This document shows, one piece after another, positions 1 through 8,913 of a stretch of 64,000 bases of DNA. The position numbers and the translations under genes are program-made. The notes beneath the pieces were generated by a model that had not been told where the DNA came from, made no database searches, and saw nothing but the letters and a program-made list of their open reading frames with translations. This DNA is from Pseudothioclava arenosa (GTDB taxonomy: Bacteria > Pseudomonadota > Alphaproteobacteria > Rhodobacterales > Rhodobacteraceae): positions 186,001 through 250,000 of the forward strand of contig NZ_NTJD01000001.1 of NCBI RefSeq assembly GCF_002358085.1, read 5' to 3'. Numbering within the stretch: the stretch's first letter is position 1; each line of letters begins with the position of its first letter.

Positions 1-1029
1 GCGCGGCTCGCCGAGAGCCCCGAGATTGACGGGGTTCTGGGCGAGGCCGAGGCGGGGATTCTGGGCGGCTACATCCAGGGCGTCGCGGCAAGCTTCAAGG
101 CGCTGTCGATGAAATACCTGGTCTCGGGACGAATCTCGGGGCCGGCGCGCAAGCACCTGACGATCGACCTGCATGAAAGCGGTTTCCCGATCTATCAGGA
201 GCTGGTCGCGATGGCCAATGACGCGGCGCAGGCCGCGCAACACTTGCGCGGCATGGCCTCGGCCGAGGATCTGCGCGACCGGATGCTGCGCCGCATTCTG
301 GGCGAGCGTGAAGTGCCGACTGACCTGCAATATGCGATGAGCCAGCGCCTCTATTTCGAGGCGCTGGGGGCGGGGCAGGGCAGCCTGTTCTGGGCGCAGA
401 TGCATCCCACGATCGAGCCGCTGGGCGAGATCGGCGGCGAGCGGCGGCGCTACCTGCTGCATTGGGCGGTCTATGACAGCCAGCTCAATGTGCCGGTGAT
501 CTACCTGCTCGATCTTGAGGACAGCGGGCGCCGCGCCCTGCCGCGCGACGAAGGGCGCTGGGAACAGGCCAAGGCGCATCTGATGGCGCAATCGGTGGCG
601 GGGCTGAAGCTGATTACCATCGCCAAGGGGTTCGACACCGATTTCGACGACCTGCACCCCAAGCGGCTGCGCAGGCTGTTCCTCGGGCCGATGTATTCCA
701 ACGCCTTCACCTTGCAGAGCGGGCCGATCCGCGAGGTTCTGGACGAGGCGCGCGCGCCCGCAGGCGAGGATTGGGCACTGGCCTGGACCCTCGAGGAGCT
801 GGAATCGGCGCGGGTCGAGGTGGAAAAGGGCTGGTTTTCGGCGACCGAGCGCGAGGTGTTCGACCTCGATCCGCTGGCCGCGCAGAACAGCGGTGCCTCG
901 CGGGTGAGCCGGGCGCTGATCTTGCCGCAGCGCCCGTTTCAGGTGCTCGCGGAAAAGGATCCGCGCGGGTTTCGCGATGTGCGCAAATTCGTGGTGGGGC
1001 AGGATGACCGGGTGCTGGTTTATGGCTGA
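1..1029 (+). CDS. Conserved protein of unknown function, 5' end outside window
   Basis: The reading frame is open from base 1, so the true start lies upstream; the first internal ATG is at 109 but coding character continues before it. At least 343 residues are visible, with no signal peptide, membrane segment or motif that I recognise. It is a soluble, charged protein with many Glu/Arg residues. It heads, or sits inside, a co-directional cluster running to 5701, separated from the following AAA+ ATPase gene by only 80 bases. A role together with that ATPase is inferred from position only. Confidence 0.75.
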   Translation, partial: ARLAESPEIDGVLGEAEAGILGGYIQGVAASFKALSMKYLVSGRISGPARKHLTIDLHESGFPIYQELVAMANDAAQAAQHLRGMASAEDLRDRMLRRILGEREVPTDLQYAMSQRLYFEALGAGQGSLFWAQMHPTIEPLGEIGGERRRYLLHWAVYDSQLNVPVIYLLDLEDSGRRALPRDEGRWEQAKAHLMAQSVAGLKLITIAKGFDTDFDDLHPKRLRRLFLGPMYSNAFTLQSGPIREVLDEARAPAGEDWALAWTLEELESARVEVEKGWFSATEREVFDLDPLAAQNSGASRVSRALILPQRPFQVLAEKDPRGFRDVRKFVVGQDDRVLVYG

Positions 1030-1038
1030 GACCGGGGA

Positions 1039-1100
1039 CGGGGGCGCTGCCCCCGGGGGCTGGCGCCCCTCCCCCGGAGTATTTCTGGCTCGATGAAAGG
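1039..1100. repeat. GC-rich palindromic REP-like element
   Basis: A GC-rich inverted repeat (GGGGGCGCTGCCCCC and nearby arms) is followed by a tail similar to GGAGTATTTCTGGCTCGATGAAAG. The same architecture (GC palindrome, then G-TATTT, then a purine-rich AAGAAGAA or GATGAAA tail) recurs near 18.2 kb, 43.8 kb and 45.35 kb in this window, always between genes. It looks like a dispersed intergenic repeat of this bacterial family. Confidence 0.55.
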
Positions 1101-1109
1101 GTAAGGCGG

Positions 1110-3050
1110 ATGAGTGCACCGCGCGACGAGATGGAACTTCGGGAAGAGGCGATCCGCGCACATTACGGGGCGGCGGCGGCGCTGTTGACCGGGTTCGACC
1201 ATGCGCCGCGTCTGGCGAAGGCGCGGGCAGTGGAGCCTGCGCCGGTGGAACGCTCGCCGGGGATCGCGGCGACGGGGCGGCGGTTTCGTTCGACCACGCC
1301 GGGGCTGGTGACGCGCGCGCTCGGGCGCCCCGACGGGGTGCGGCTGGCCGACCGGATCGAGGCGGTGGGCGAGGATGACCTGCCGACGCCCGCGCAGGCG
1401 CAGGTCTTGCAGGCGCTGCGCCGGGCCTTGGCGATTGCGCTGGCGGTGGGAGAGGCGGTGGCCGAAGCGACCGGCACGGCCGAGTTGAAGCGTGCCAATC
1501 TGGAGGGGCGGTTGCCCGAGGTGCGGCGCGCCGAGTTCTCGGAACTGCTGGCGGCCGAGGCGCTGGCGGTGCTGTCGGTCTTTGCCAATGCGACGGTGTT
1601 TCTGTTGGCGCCCCATGCGGGCGAGCAAAGCGCCGAGATCGGTGAGATCGACGAGGTTCTGGCCGACAATCCGCTCTTGGCGCTGCACGGGGCGTTGTGG
1701 GAGCTTGACCAGATCATCGCCGAGCGCGCCGGGGACGATGGCGCGCTGATCGCCACGGTTCTGGCCTATGCCGAAACGCTGAGCGCGAGGGCGCGCGCCC
1801 GCGGTGAAAACGCGCCGCGGATCGGGGCGTTTACCGGCACGGCCTGGCGGGTCGAGGCCGACGACCTGCCGATCGCCGGCTTTGCGCCGGCGCTGAAGGC
1901 GCGCGGCACGACCCTGGTGATGCAGTTCAAGAAGCCACATGAGGTGGTGGGTAACCATATCGCGAAATATCAGGCGATGCGTCTGGCCAAGATGCTGATG
2001 GCCTATGATTTCGAGCGCAAGCTGAACCCCTTTGCCGAGTTGGGCGGGTTCATCTTTACCTTCATGGGCGACGGCAAGCCCGGTACCGGCAAGACCACGC
2101 TGATCCAGATGATGGCGGGGTTGCTGAACGACTACTGCAAGGTGGCGGGTTATCCGTTCCGCTATCAGAACTTTGGTATCGACAATATCGACAGCTATCA
2201 GGGCAAGTCGGGGCAGAACGCCAAGGCCTTCATCCAGAACGTGATGGACCCGCATGTGATCGGCTTCGGGACGGTCGATGATATCGATCAGATCGCCGGC
2301 AAGCGCGGCGACCGGCAGTCGAGCGCGGGCCAGCAAGAGGTGACCGCCGTGCTGATGGAGGCTTTTGCCGGGGCCAACACGGTGGTGCGGGGGAACTGCA
2401 CCTTTGGGATGTTCTCGAACTTCCCGGAGAACGTCGACGATGCACTGCGTCAGCGGGCAGGGGCGCGGTTTCTGGTGGACGGGCCGCAAAGCCGCGAGGA
2501 TTACATCGACATTCTCGCGCTCCTGCTGGGCAAGCGCCATGGCATCCCGCTGGGCGATCATGAGCTTTTCGCCGCGCAGGAAATCCAACGCGCCGTGGCC
2601 GACAGCTTCGCGCGCCACGCCCGCCCGCATGAAGCGGGCCTCGTGCCGGTCTTTGACGCGGTGCGCACGCGCGTTGGCGAACTGGATACGATCGCCAAGC
2701 TGGGCACCTATCTCAAGGCGATTCAAGAGGCCGACCCGCGCTTTACCGGCCGCGCGATCAAGAACATCACCGATGCGGTCAAGGTGCGCGCGATGGATTT
2801 CGAACTGCCAGATGAATGGATGGAAAACCCCGATCTGTTCCTGTTCAATTCCTATGACGAGAAATCCGCGATGATCGCGGAGCTGCGCCGCCCGATCACG
2901 CCCGAGATGGTCATTCAGGAAATCAACCGCTATGCCGATAGCGAATTCCGCTATGCGGACAAATCGGACGCGGCGGCGATCGACGCGATGGTGCGCGACA
3001 TGCACCGCACTGAGGCCGCCAAGAAGCGCTATCTGGAGGAACGTGAATGA
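1110..3050 (+). CDS. AAA+ ATPase of unknown role
   Basis: A 646-residue protein. A Walker A motif (GxPGTGKTT) lies near residues 322-330, a Walker B-like stretch (FGTVDDID) near 386-392, and a sensor-1/arginine-finger region (SNFPENVDDALRQR) near 437-450, so an AAA+ domain fills roughly residues 300-560. The N-terminal 290 residues are alpha-helical, without a recognised domain. The ATG at 1110 gives the full frame. The stop overlaps the next start (ATGA at 3047-3050), implying translational coupling. Neighbours are small membrane proteins, so the ATPase may act on a membrane complex; that is inference. No MoxR-VWA or protease partner is visible. Confidence 0.85.
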   Translation: MSAPRDEMELREEAIRAHYGAAAALLTGFDHAPRLAKARAVEPAPVERSPGIAATGRRFRSTTPGLVTRALGRPDGVRLADRIEAVGEDDLPTPAQAQVLQALRRALAIALAVGEAVAEATGTAELKRANLEGRLPEVRRAEFSELLAAEALAVLSVFANATVFLLAPHAGEQSAEIGEIDEVLADNPLLALHGALWELDQIIAERAGDDGALIATVLAYAETLSARARARGENAPRIGAFTGTAWRVEADDLPIAGFAPALKARGTTLVMQFKKPHEVVGNHIAKYQAMRLAKMLMAYDFERKLNPFAELGGFIFTFMGDGKPGTGKTTLIQMMAGLLNDYCKVAGYPFRYQNFGIDNIDSYQGKSGQNAKAFIQNVMDPHVIGFGTVDDIDQIAGKRGDRQSSAGQQEVTAVLMEAFAGANTVVRGNCTFGMFSNFPENVDDALRQRAGARFLVDGPQSREDYIDILALLLGKRHGIPLGDHELFAAQEIQRAVADSFARHARPHEAGLVPVFDAVRTRVGELDTIAKLGTYLKAIQEADPRFTGRAIKNITDAVKVRAMDFELPDEWMENPDLFLFNSYDEKSAMIAELRRPITPEMVIQEINRYADSEFRYADKSDAAAIDAMVRDMHRTEAAKKRYLEERE

Positions 3051-3358
3051 ATAGCTTTCTGGCCTTTCTTCTGATCATCTGCCTGATGATCGGGTTCTGG
3101 CTGTCGAAAAACACCTGGTCGAAACTTTTCATCCTGGTGCCGCTGGGTGTGCTGGTGCCGGCCTTCTACGGCGCGGCCAGCAGCTGCGGGCTGGGGTTCA
3201 TCGCAGATTTCTTCACCGAGGGCGTCTGCCGCACGCCCGAGCGCACGCCGCAGCAGGTTCTGGCGGGGGTCTATGTGCTCTCGTTCCTGCCGGTGCTGGT
3301 GTTCACGGTGCTGGCCAAGCTGGGCCGCGACTGGGCGGCGAAACGCAAGGGGGCGTAA
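3047..3358 (+). CDS. Small membrane protein (103 aa)
   Basis: Three hydrophobic segments are visible, near residues 4-20, 27-46 and 70-90, with a Cys-containing loop (SSCGLG and EGVCRTP) between the last two. The start overlaps the AAA+ gene stop by four bases, so it is probably translated by re-initiation. I do not recognise the family. Its position between the ATPase and a soluble partner suggests a membrane subunit of the same assembly. Confidence 0.75.
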   Translation: MNSFLAFLLIICLMIGFWLSKNTWSKLFILVPLGVLVPAFYGAASSCGLGFIADFFTEGVCRTPERTPQQVLAGVYVLSFLPVLVFTVLAKLGRDWAAKRKGA

Positions 3359-3367
3359 GGGGCGCGG

Positions 3368-4747
3368 ATGAAACGCCTGATCGAAAAGGGTCTGATGTTC
3401 GGCAATCTGGTGCGGGTCGATGCGCCCGCGCTGGTCGAGCGCTATAACCGCGCGTTGCGCCATCTTGGCAAGCCGCAGACGACCCAGACCGAGTTTCACA
3501 TCGACATCTCGGGCTATTCGCCCGAGGTTGGCGATGAATTTGGCGATCATCTCTATCTCAACCCCAATGGCGTGAACCGGCAGTTCATCCTGCTTTCGAC
3601 CGAGCAGAAATCGGCGCCTCTTTTGAACGCGACCTTCTCGATGGAGCGCGCGATCCTGCGCAGTTTCATCGAGGAAAACGAGGCGCAGCTGTTCAGCCTG
3701 ACGGCGCGCGACGCGGTGGCGGGCGAGCTGGAGGATACGGTCTACGAGCTTTCCAGCCCGGCGCGGCTGTTCGACATCAAGACGATGGTCGTGGTGGCCG
3801 ACACCGCCGGCAATCACGTCGCCGAGGCCGAAAAGCTGGGCGCCTTGGTCGAACGCTTTCGGACCGAGCCCGACGCCTGGTTCGACGATGTGCTGATCGC
3901 CGACATGATCGGGCTGGCCAAGAAGACCGGCGATGTCACGCGCAACCCGGTGCGCCTCAAGGCCACGCGTTTCGAGACGCAGGATTTCTGGAGTTCGCAT
4001 TTCGGCGGCGTCTATGTGTTCCGTTCGCTGCCCCATCCGGCGGCGATCTGCATGGGCGACCGGCTGGCGCTGGGCGCCCTGCCGATCCGCTATGTCTTTG
4101 GCGTCGAACAGCGCAACGAGATCGCCAAGTTCCTGCAGATCAACGAGCTGGTCGAGCCGATCGTGGGCGCGCGCGGCTTCGATGCGGGCGCGGTGCTGCG
4201 CCAGAAGATGGATTTCATTCTGGTCGAGGCGGCCGCGCGGCTCGGGCTGAACCCGGGCGACGGATCGCGCCGCGAATTGCGCCGCGTCGCGCAGGATCTG
4301 GGCGAGCGTCTGCCGCCCGAGTTTCAGGCGCTGGCCGCGCTGTTGCGCTGGAAAGAGGCGGGCGGGCCCTGGCCGCGCATCGACAGCCGCCACCCCGCCT
4401 ATTTCTACACGCTGCGCGCCGCCGAGGGGCCGCAAAAGGCGCTGGTCAATCAGCTCTTGTCCGAACTGAGTCCGCTTGATGTGCGCCAGCTTTTCATCTG
4501 CCACAAGGCGCTCTTCTATCGTCTCTATGCCGACTGGCCCGAGGCCAAGAAGGCCTATGTCGCCGACTTCCTCGAACGCGAATACCAGATCGACAAGGCC
4601 GGTGTGCGCGAGGCGCTGTTCGGTGCCGAACCCGCGATGTCGGAAGAGGATGCCGGCGGGCAGGCGGCCCCGCGCCGCGTGCGCCCCTCGCGTGATGTGG
4701 CCGACCTGATGGGCCCCTGGGGCAAGGTGTTGGGAGGCGGGCGATGA
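3368..4747 (+). CDS. Conserved protein of unknown function (459 aa, DUF6638-like)
   Basis: A soluble 459-residue protein with no membrane segment, beginning MKRLIEKGLMFGNLV. It resembles, from memory, the uncharacterised proteins called DUF6638 in Rhodobacteraceae; that name is held with low confidence. The C-terminal 40 residues are low in hydrophobicity and look disordered. It starts nine bases after the preceding small membrane protein, and its stop overlaps the next start (ATGA at 4744). Function is unknown; context ties it to the AAA+ ATPase. Confidence 0.8.
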   Translation: MKRLIEKGLMFGNLVRVDAPALVERYNRALRHLGKPQTTQTEFHIDISGYSPEVGDEFGDHLYLNPNGVNRQFILLSTEQKSAPLLNATFSMERAILRSFIEENEAQLFSLTARDAVAGELEDTVYELSSPARLFDIKTMVVVADTAGNHVAEAEKLGALVERFRTEPDAWFDDVLIADMIGLAKKTGDVTRNPVRLKATRFETQDFWSSHFGGVYVFRSLPHPAAICMGDRLALGALPIRYVFGVEQRNEIAKFLQINELVEPIVGARGFDAGAVLRQKMDFILVEAAARLGLNPGDGSRRELRRVAQDLGERLPPEFQALAALLRWKEAGGPWPRIDSRHPAYFYTLRAAEGPQKALVNQLLSELSPLDVRQLFICHKALFYRLYADWPEAKKAYVADFLEREYQIDKAGVREALFGAEPAMSEEDAGGQAAPRRVRPSRDVADLMGPWGKVLGGGR

Positions 4748-5019
4748 TCGGATTTTTGCGGCTGGCGATCTTTGCGATAATCGGGCTCGGCGGCGCCTAT
4801 TTCCTGATGTCGATCTATATGCGCTCGCTCCGGCGCGAGGCGCTGGAAAAGGAATGGGACGGGGCCGTGGGCGAGGGGCTCCCGTCCCGCGAGACCTTCA
4901 TCGACGAGGGCATGGCCGCCTATGAACGCAGTCTGCGCGCCAAGCTGATCTGGTTGGTGGTGATCGTGCCGCTGGTTCTCTTCGGGCTGGTGCTCTATCT
5001 GATGAATTTTACCAAGTGA
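4744..5019 (+). CDS. Small membrane protein (91 aa)
   Basis: Two membrane spans are visible, one at residues 4-24 and one near 65-86, separated by a charged loop containing the segment EKEWDGAVGEGLPSRETF. The start codon overlaps the upstream stop (ATGA). No family is recognised. It is the second of three membrane proteins in this operon and so a plausible structural partner of the ATPase. Confidence 0.75.
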   Translation: MIGFLRLAIFAIIGLGGAYFLMSIYMRSLRREALEKEWDGAVGEGLPSRETFIDEGMAAYERSLRAKLIWLVVIVPLVLFGLVLYLMNFTK

Positions 5020-5026
5020 GGCAAAG

Positions 5027-5701
5027 ATGACCTATGTGAAATGGACCTTGTTCGGGCTGATCGCGCTGATTATCTTCGCTTTCTTCCACTACAACCTGCC
5101 CCAGCATGACGTGGTGCGCATCGTCGGCACCTACCAGGAGCGGCAGGATCTGGGCGACTGGACGCGGGTGTTCTGGGCCAGCCCCGACGATCAGTCGGCG
5201 ACGCTGACCAATCGCGACGTGCAGTTCATTCAGGCGGTCGAGGTCGATGGCGACCCGATGGTCTATCGCAACGAGGATACCGGCTGGGGCTGGCCGCCCT
5301 ATTTCAAGTTCGACACGGCAAGCCTGCAGACCGAGGCGGATGACCTGAAATCCACCCGCGAGGCGCCGAAATGGGCCGTGGTCACGCATTACGGCTGGCG
5401 CTCCGAGCTGTTCTCGATCTTCCCGAATGCGGTCGGCATCTATGAGGTCGACAGCCCCGATGTGCGGATCATTCCCTGGGTCAATATCATCATCCTGACC
5501 ATGCTTCTGCTGATCGTGCTGACGATCCGCGCGATGCTGAAGCAGTTCAAGGAACGCTCGATCGACCCGGTTCTGGAAGACGTCGAAGAGGCCTGGGACG
5601 AGGTCGAGGCCCGCGCTGATGCAGCGGGCGACGAGGTTCGGGGCGTCTGGTCCCGGTTCATGGCCTGGCTCGGAACCTTCAAGGGCAAACCCCGGAAATG
5701 A
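5027..5701 (+). CDS. DUF1523 family membrane protein
   Basis: A 224-residue protein with an N-terminal span (residues 7-25), a roughly 120-residue domain expected outside the cytoplasm that contains NEDTGWGWPPYFKFDT, a second span near 149-170, and an acidic helical tail. This layout matches the uncharacterised DUF1523 family as I recall it. It follows the 91-residue membrane protein by seven bases and is the last gene of the operon, since a strong terminator begins three bases after the stop. Confidence 0.78.
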   Translation: MTYVKWTLFGLIALIIFAFFHYNLPQHDVVRIVGTYQERQDLGDWTRVFWASPDDQSATLTNRDVQFIQAVEVDGDPMVYRNEDTGWGWPPYFKFDTASLQTEADDLKSTREAPKWAVVTHYGWRSELFSIFPNAVGIYEVDSPDVRIIPWVNIIILTMLLLIVLTIRAMLKQFKERSIDPVLEDVEEAWDEVEARADAAGDEVRGVWSRFMAWLGTFKGKPRK

Positions 5702-5703
5702 CC

Positions 5704-5728
5704 AAAGGCGCCCCGCGGGGCGCCTTTT
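5704..5728 (+). terminator. Rho-independent terminator closing the ATPase operon
   Basis: A perfect 11-bp stem, AAAGGCGCCCC with GGGGCGCCTTT, has a two-base loop and a T run. It starts three bases after the DUF1523 stop codon. Confidence 0.8.
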
Positions 5729-5870
5729 GCGTTTGGGCGCCCGGCATGTGCGGATTGACACGCATCAATCTTGTCGTGCGTCGTCCTGTGCTAGGCTGAT
5801 CCATGGCAGAGGTTTCGCCCCGGAGGAGGATCGTGGGCGTTACTGCCGTTCATTTCGGGAGGAAGAGCCA

Positions 5871-6530
5871 ATGATCAGGAAGATGTGTCTGTCGGCCGTT
5901 TTGGCGGTCGGACTCAGTGCCGTATCCGGCGCTGACGCCTTCGCGCAAGATCCGAGTGTCCAGACCTTCGGCGCGGGCCATAAGTTTGTCCTGCATTCCG
6001 AGATGGAATTGTCGCGTGTGCAGTCGGCGGCCCTTCGCCGGTTCCGTGGCAAGACCGGCTATTTCGCCGCGATCGCGTATCATCCGGTCGACACGGTGGA
6101 TTTCTGGGTCTGGAACATCCACAGCCTCGAGACTGCGCGGCGCATGGCCGTGGGGGGCTGCGAGGCAATCGCAAAGGACAAGAACGAGGACCCCAAGCTG
6201 TGCAAGCTTTATGCAAGCGTGATCCCGAAAGGTCTCGATCCGTATGAGCAAAAGGCCTCGGGGCTGAGCGAGGCTGGCCTGAAGGAGCTGACGGGGCCAT
6301 ATCGCCGCAAGCAGGAAGCCGGACGTTATGGGGCCTTCGCGATCTCGGGCATGGGCGACTGGGGTTACACCTGGAACCGCCGCAACAAGGAGGATGCGAT
6401 CGGTTCCGCCATCGCCAGTTGCGAAGCGGCGGCGGATAACGCAATCGCGGGTTGGTCGGTTGAGACGCGCAAAAAGGTCAACCGCGCCAAGCTGAACACA
6501 TGCAAGGTGATCCATGTGACCATCCCCTGA
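5871..6530 (+). CDS. Secreted protein with two DUF4189-like repeats
   Basis: 219 residues from the ATG at 5871. The start is chosen because a good ribosome site (GGGAGGAA) precedes it and a signal peptide (MIRKMCLSAVLAVGLS, cleavage after AFA) begins there. The mature part shows two similar segments, GYFAAIAYHP...C...LCKLY and GAFAISGMGD...SCEAA...NTCKV, each with a pair of cysteines near its end. This resembles DUF4189-type tandem repeats with disulfides. The location would be periplasmic. Function is unknown. The gene stands alone and converges on the aldehyde dehydrogenase gene. Confidence 0.75.
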   Translation: MIRKMCLSAVLAVGLSAVSGADAFAQDPSVQTFGAGHKFVLHSEMELSRVQSAALRRFRGKTGYFAAIAYHPVDTVDFWVWNIHSLETARRMAVGGCEAIAKDKNEDPKLCKLYASVIPKGLDPYEQKASGLSEAGLKELTGPYRRKQEAGRYGAFAISGMGDWGYTWNRRNKEDAIGSAIASCEAAADNAIAGWSVETRKKVNRAKLNTCKVIHVTIP

Positions 6531-6546
6531 GATGGTCGCGCGGGAA

Positions 6547-6568
6547 GGGCGTGAGGTGACTCACGCCC
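6547..6568. terminator. Hairpin between convergent genes
   Basis: The inverted repeat GGGCGTGAG / CTCACGCCC has a four-base loop and lies over the stop codon of the aldehyde dehydrogenase gene. There is no T run, so it is only a possible bidirectional terminator. Confidence 0.35.
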
Positions 6569-8906
6569 CGTAAGGCACCCAGATCGTTTTCACCTGCGTC
6601 GCACGGGTCAGGAACTCGCGGCCCTGCGCTTGCGTCCAGTCGCGGTTTTCAAGCGTCCAGGTGGCTTTCAGGTTGCCCGCGCTTTCCGTTTCGACCATGG
6701 CGCGGCCCTGCGCTTCGCCGCAATACCACAGCGCCGCCACATCGTCGTGCTGGGCCAGCACCTTGGCCAGCTCGTCCTTTGCGCCGGTGACGATATTCAC
6801 CACGCCGCCGGGCAAGTCCGAGGTGTCGAAGACCTGATACAGATCTGTCGCGGCGAAGGGCATCGAGGCGCTGGGCACGGCCACAACGCGGTTGCCCATC
6901 GCGATGGCGGGCAGCACGAGGCTCGCAAACCCCAGCAGCGGCGCGGCATCGGGACAGACGACGCCCATCACGCCGAAGGGCTCGGGCACGGCCAGCGTGA
7001 CCTTGGCGGCCTGCGTCGATTTCACCGCGCCGTCGAACTTGTCGGCCCAGGCCGCGTAGAAAAATGCGCGCGCGACGGTGGCGCCGGCCTCGGCTGGATC
7101 GGCGCCCATCTCGCGCAGGCGGGCCTCGAATTCGCCCTGCCGGGCGGCGAGGTTCTCGGCGAGGTAATAAAGCACCTGCGCGCGGTTGTGCCCGGTGGTC
7201 TTGCCCCAGCCCGTGGCTTTGTGGGCAGCCTCGACGGCATTGCGGATGTCCTTGCGGGAGCCCAGAGGTGCGAGCCCGATCTCGTGGCCCTTGGCGGTCA
7301 CGCGGTAGCTCTGACCGCTGTCGGGGCGGGCCTGCTTGCCGCCGATGTAAAGCTTGGCGGTGCGGTCGATGCTGAGCTCGCCCGTCGCGGGCTTGCCCGG
7401 ATGCGGCGCGGCGTCCAGAGCGCCCGGCGCGCCCTCGGGACGCGGTTTCGCGGTGGGTGCACGCAGATAGGCCGCCATCCCCTCGCGCCCGCCCTCGCGG
7501 CCGAACCCGCTTTCGCGCATGCCGCCAAATCCCGCGCCCGCGTCGAACAGGTTGGTGCCGTTGATCCAGACGACGCCCGCGCGCACCCGCGCCGCGATAT
7601 CCAGCGCCAGCGTGATGTTTTCCGACCAGATCGTCGCGGCCAGCCCATAGCGGGTGTTATTGGCCAGCTCGACCGCCTCGGCGGGGGTGCGGAAGCTGGT
7701 CATCGTAGCGATCGGGCCAAAGATTTCCGCGCTCCAGCAGGGGTTTGCGGGCTCGGTGCCCAGCAAAAGGCCCGGTGCGCAGAAATTGCCCGCCGCCGGC
7801 AGCTGGGCTTCGGCCTGCACCAGTTCGCCGCCCGCGGCCTCGCCCGCGCTGACCAGATCGCGGATGCGGGCAAGCTGTGCGGGGCTGACGATGGCACCAA
7901 GATCGGTGCATTTGTCCAGCGGGTCGCCCGTGCGCAGCTTTTGCAGCCGCGCGGTCAGCTTGCGGGTGAAGGGGGCGGCGATGGCCTCTGCCACCAAGAG
8001 CCGTGAGCCCGCGCAGCAGACCTGCCCCTGATTGAACCAGATCGCATTGACCACGCCCTCGATGGCGGCATCGAGATCGGCATCTTCAAAGACGATGAAG
8101 GGCGACTTGCCGCCAAGTTCCAGCGTCAGCGCCTTGCCCGAGCCTGCGCTGGCGCGACGGATCGCGCGGCCCACTTCGGTCGAGCCGGTGAAGGCCAGCT
8201 TGTCGACCGGGGCCGCGACCAGATCGGCGCCGGTGCGCCCGTCACCGGTGACGATGTTGACGACGCCCTTGGGCAGGCCGATCTCGGCGCAGATCTCAGC
8301 GAAGGCCAGCGCCGAAAGCGGTGTCTGTTCAGCCGGTTTCAGCACCACGGTATTGCCGGCGGCCAGCGCGGGCGCCACTTTCCACGCCAGCATCAGAAGC
8401 GGGAAGTTCCACGGGATGATCTGGCCGCAGACGCCATGCGGGGCCTCGCCGGGAAACTCGGTCTCGACCAGCTCGGCCCAGCCCGCGTGATGATAGAAGT
8501 GCCGGATCGCGAGCGGGATATCGACATCGCGCGACTCGCGGATCGGCTTGCCGTTGTCGAGGGTTTCCAGCACGGCCAGAAACCGCGCGCGTTTCTGCAG
8601 CTGGCGGGCCAGCGCGTAAAGCCATTTCGCGCGCTCATGCCCCGGCAGTTTCGCCCATTTCGGCAGGGCGCGGCGGGCGGCCGCGACGGCGGCGGTGATA
8701 TCGGCTGTGCTGCCCTGGCTGACTTCGGCCAAGGCCTCGCCGGTCGCGGGATTGGCGGTGGTGAACAGATCGGCCGGCACGGTAAACCCGCCGTCAATGT
8801 AATGGCCAAACTGCCCGCGCGTGGCGAGCCAACCCAGCACCTCGGTGGCGCTTTCGGGGGCGGGGCCATAGTCCATGCTGTCGAGGATTTCTTTCACGGT
8901 CGGCAT
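6561..8906 (-). CDS. Two-domain aldehyde dehydrogenase
   Basis: 781 residues from the ATG at 8906, chosen because GAGGGAAAG lies just before it and longer starts would run into deoC. Residues about 30-500 form a complete NAD(P)-dependent aldehyde dehydrogenase with LELGGKSP and the catalytic cysteine in NQGQVCCAGSR. The C-terminal 250 residues repeat the family fold but have no equivalent active-site cysteine, so that half is probably structural. The gene starts seven bases after deoC stops, in the same operon. A sensible role is oxidation of acetaldehyde released by DeoC to acetate; this is inferred from context. Confidence 0.88.
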   Translation of the reverse strand: MPTVKEILDSMDYGPAPESATEVLGWLATRGQFGHYIDGGFTVPADLFTTANPATGEALAEVSQGSTADITAAVAAARRALPKWAKLPGHERAKWLYALARQLQKRARFLAVLETLDNGKPIRESRDVDIPLAIRHFYHHAGWAELVETEFPGEAPHGVCGQIIPWNFPLLMLAWKVAPALAAGNTVVLKPAEQTPLSALAFAEICAEIGLPKGVVNIVTGDGRTGADLVAAPVDKLAFTGSTEVGRAIRRASAGSGKALTLELGGKSPFIVFEDADLDAAIEGVVNAIWFNQGQVCCAGSRLLVAEAIAAPFTRKLTARLQKLRTGDPLDKCTDLGAIVSPAQLARIRDLVSAGEAAGGELVQAEAQLPAAGNFCAPGLLLGTEPANPCWSAEIFGPIATMTSFRTPAEAVELANNTRYGLAATIWSENITLALDIAARVRAGVVWINGTNLFDAGAGFGGMRESGFGREGGREGMAAYLRAPTAKPRPEGAPGALDAAPHPGKPATGELSIDRTAKLYIGGKQARPDSGQSYRVTAKGHEIGLAPLGSRKDIRNAVEAAHKATGWGKTTGHNRAQVLYYLAENLAARQGEFEARLREMGADPAEAGATVARAFFYAAWADKFDGAVKSTQAAKVTLAVPEPFGVMGVVCPDAAPLLGFASLVLPAIAMGNRVVAVPSASMPFAATDLYQVFDTSDLPGGVVNIVTGAKDELAKVLAQHDDVAALWYCGEAQGRAMVETESAGNLKATWTLENRDWTQAQGREFLTRATQVKTIWVPYGA

Positions 8907-8913
8907 CTTTCCC

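Noticed and set aside
1020-3005. Minus-strand frame of 661 codons
   Set aside because: It is antisense to the AAA+ ATPase and begins in its GC-rich leader; no protein family pattern.
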